A DNA stretch of 6,133 nucleotides from RGIG9041 sp045612565 (GTDB lineage Bacteria > Bacillota > Clostridia > Oscillospirales > QAKW01), in contig JAZKZG010000047.1 in NCBI GenBank assembly GCA_045612565.1, positions 1-6,133 on the forward strand, read 5' to 3'. The notes beneath the pieces were generated by a model. It did not search any database and was not told the DNA's origin. It worked only from the letters and a program-made list of their open reading frames with translations. Within the stretch, counting starts at the first letter, position 1. Every line of letters begins with the position of its first letter. Shown here piece after piece: positions 6,012 through 6,133 of this stretch. Both the position numbers and the translations under genes were made by a program.

Positions 6012-6036
6012 TGACAAATTACAATTTGACGGAGAG
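6012..6036 (+). repeat. Initiation-region motif, copy 3, with CAAATT-AC-AATTTG inverted repeat
   Basis: CAAATT (6015-6020) and AATTTG (6023-6028) form the same 6-bp inverted repeat with a 2-nt spacer as the copy at 5728. The motif continues as ACGGAG (6029-6034), matching copy 1. GGAGAG (6031-6036) is the ribosome binding site of the last gene. Confidence 0.55.
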
Positions 6037-6044
6037 ATCGTGAA

Positions 6045-6133
6045 ATGAATATTAAGATTTACAAGGAATATATGACAGCGGAAATGCTGATGGGTCCTAA
6101 TAGTGCAAGAATCTTGGAAGAGTTGTTGAAGCA
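6045..6133 (+). CDS. Probable class I SAM-dependent methyltransferase, N-terminal fragment (cut by window edge)
   Basis: ATG 6045 follows GGAGAG (6031-6036) with 8 nt spacing and opens a frame that stays open for 29 complete codons to the window end. The peptide begins MNIKIYKEYMTAEMLMGPNS and continues with ARILEELLK. From memory, the LMGPNSxRxLEELL opening occurs in a group of Firmicute SAM-dependent methyltransferases, just before the Rossmann domain. The SAM-binding glycine motif lies beyond the window, so the product is an inference from the N terminus only. The gene continues the same strand and spacing as the two genes before it, and is probably in the same transcript. Confidence 0.6.
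   Translation, partial: MNIKIYKEYMTAEMLMGPNSARILEELLK

Noticed and set aside
1..6133. tRNA or rRNA genes, CRISPR arrays, insertion sequences or transposase genes
   Set aside because: I saw no cloverleaf, no regularly spaced direct repeats, and no transposase or recombinase motifs in any frame. The inverted repeats at 5728 and 6015 are too short and too few to be a CRISPR array or attC sites.

Overview
The window looks like chromosomal DNA from a low-to-moderate-GC Firmicute, most likely a clostridial lineage such as a gut Oscillospiraceae- or Lachnospiraceae-like organism. The evidence is strong GGAGG-type ribosome binding sites, a U-tailed intrinsic terminator, a TGnTATAAT extended -10 promoter, and proteins that match Bacillus/Clostridium-type family members, notably a pyrimidine-nucleoside phosphorylase colinear with B. 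subtilis Pdp. The assignment rests on remembered family features, not on a search.

Region 1 (1-5041) is one tightly packed plus-strand operon: the 3' third of uvrA, then deoC, deoD, deoB, cdd and pdp. deoC starts 5 nt after the uvrA stop and uses a Shine-Dalgarno sequence that overlaps the end of uvrA. deoD starts 23 nt inside deoC. The next three junctions are all 4-nt ATGA stop/start overlaps. Together the five salvage genes form a complete route. Cdd deaminates (deoxy)cytidine. Pdp and DeoD phosphorolyse pyrimidine and purine nucleosides to free bases and (deoxy)ribose-1-phosphate. DeoB moves the phosphate to C5. DeoC cleaves deoxyribose-5-phosphate to acetaldehyde and glyceraldehyde-3-phosphate. 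No nucleoside transporter or DeoR-type regulator lies in the window, and I see no promoter between uvrA and deoC.

Region 2 (5042-5205) is the only sizeable gap. It holds a possible folded RNA element, a strong rho-independent terminator that ends the operon, and a new extended -10 promoter whose -10 box is flanked by an inverted repeat.

Region 3 (5206-6133) is visibly more AT-rich. It carries three small plus-strand genes: a GrpB/UPF0157 family protein, an 85-residue two-helix membrane protein with a C-terminal coiled coil, and the first 29 codons of a probable SAM-dependent methyltransferase. Their ribosome-binding regions share a common AATTTG(AC)GGAG motif, and two of these contain a CAAATT-N2-AATTTG inverted repeat.

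Most of the window is ordinary housekeeping metabolism. I did not find a clearly new system. The parts most worth checking are the shared initiation-region motif in region 3, the structured 3' end of the operon transcript, and the link between DNA repair (uvrA) and deoxynucleoside catabolism.
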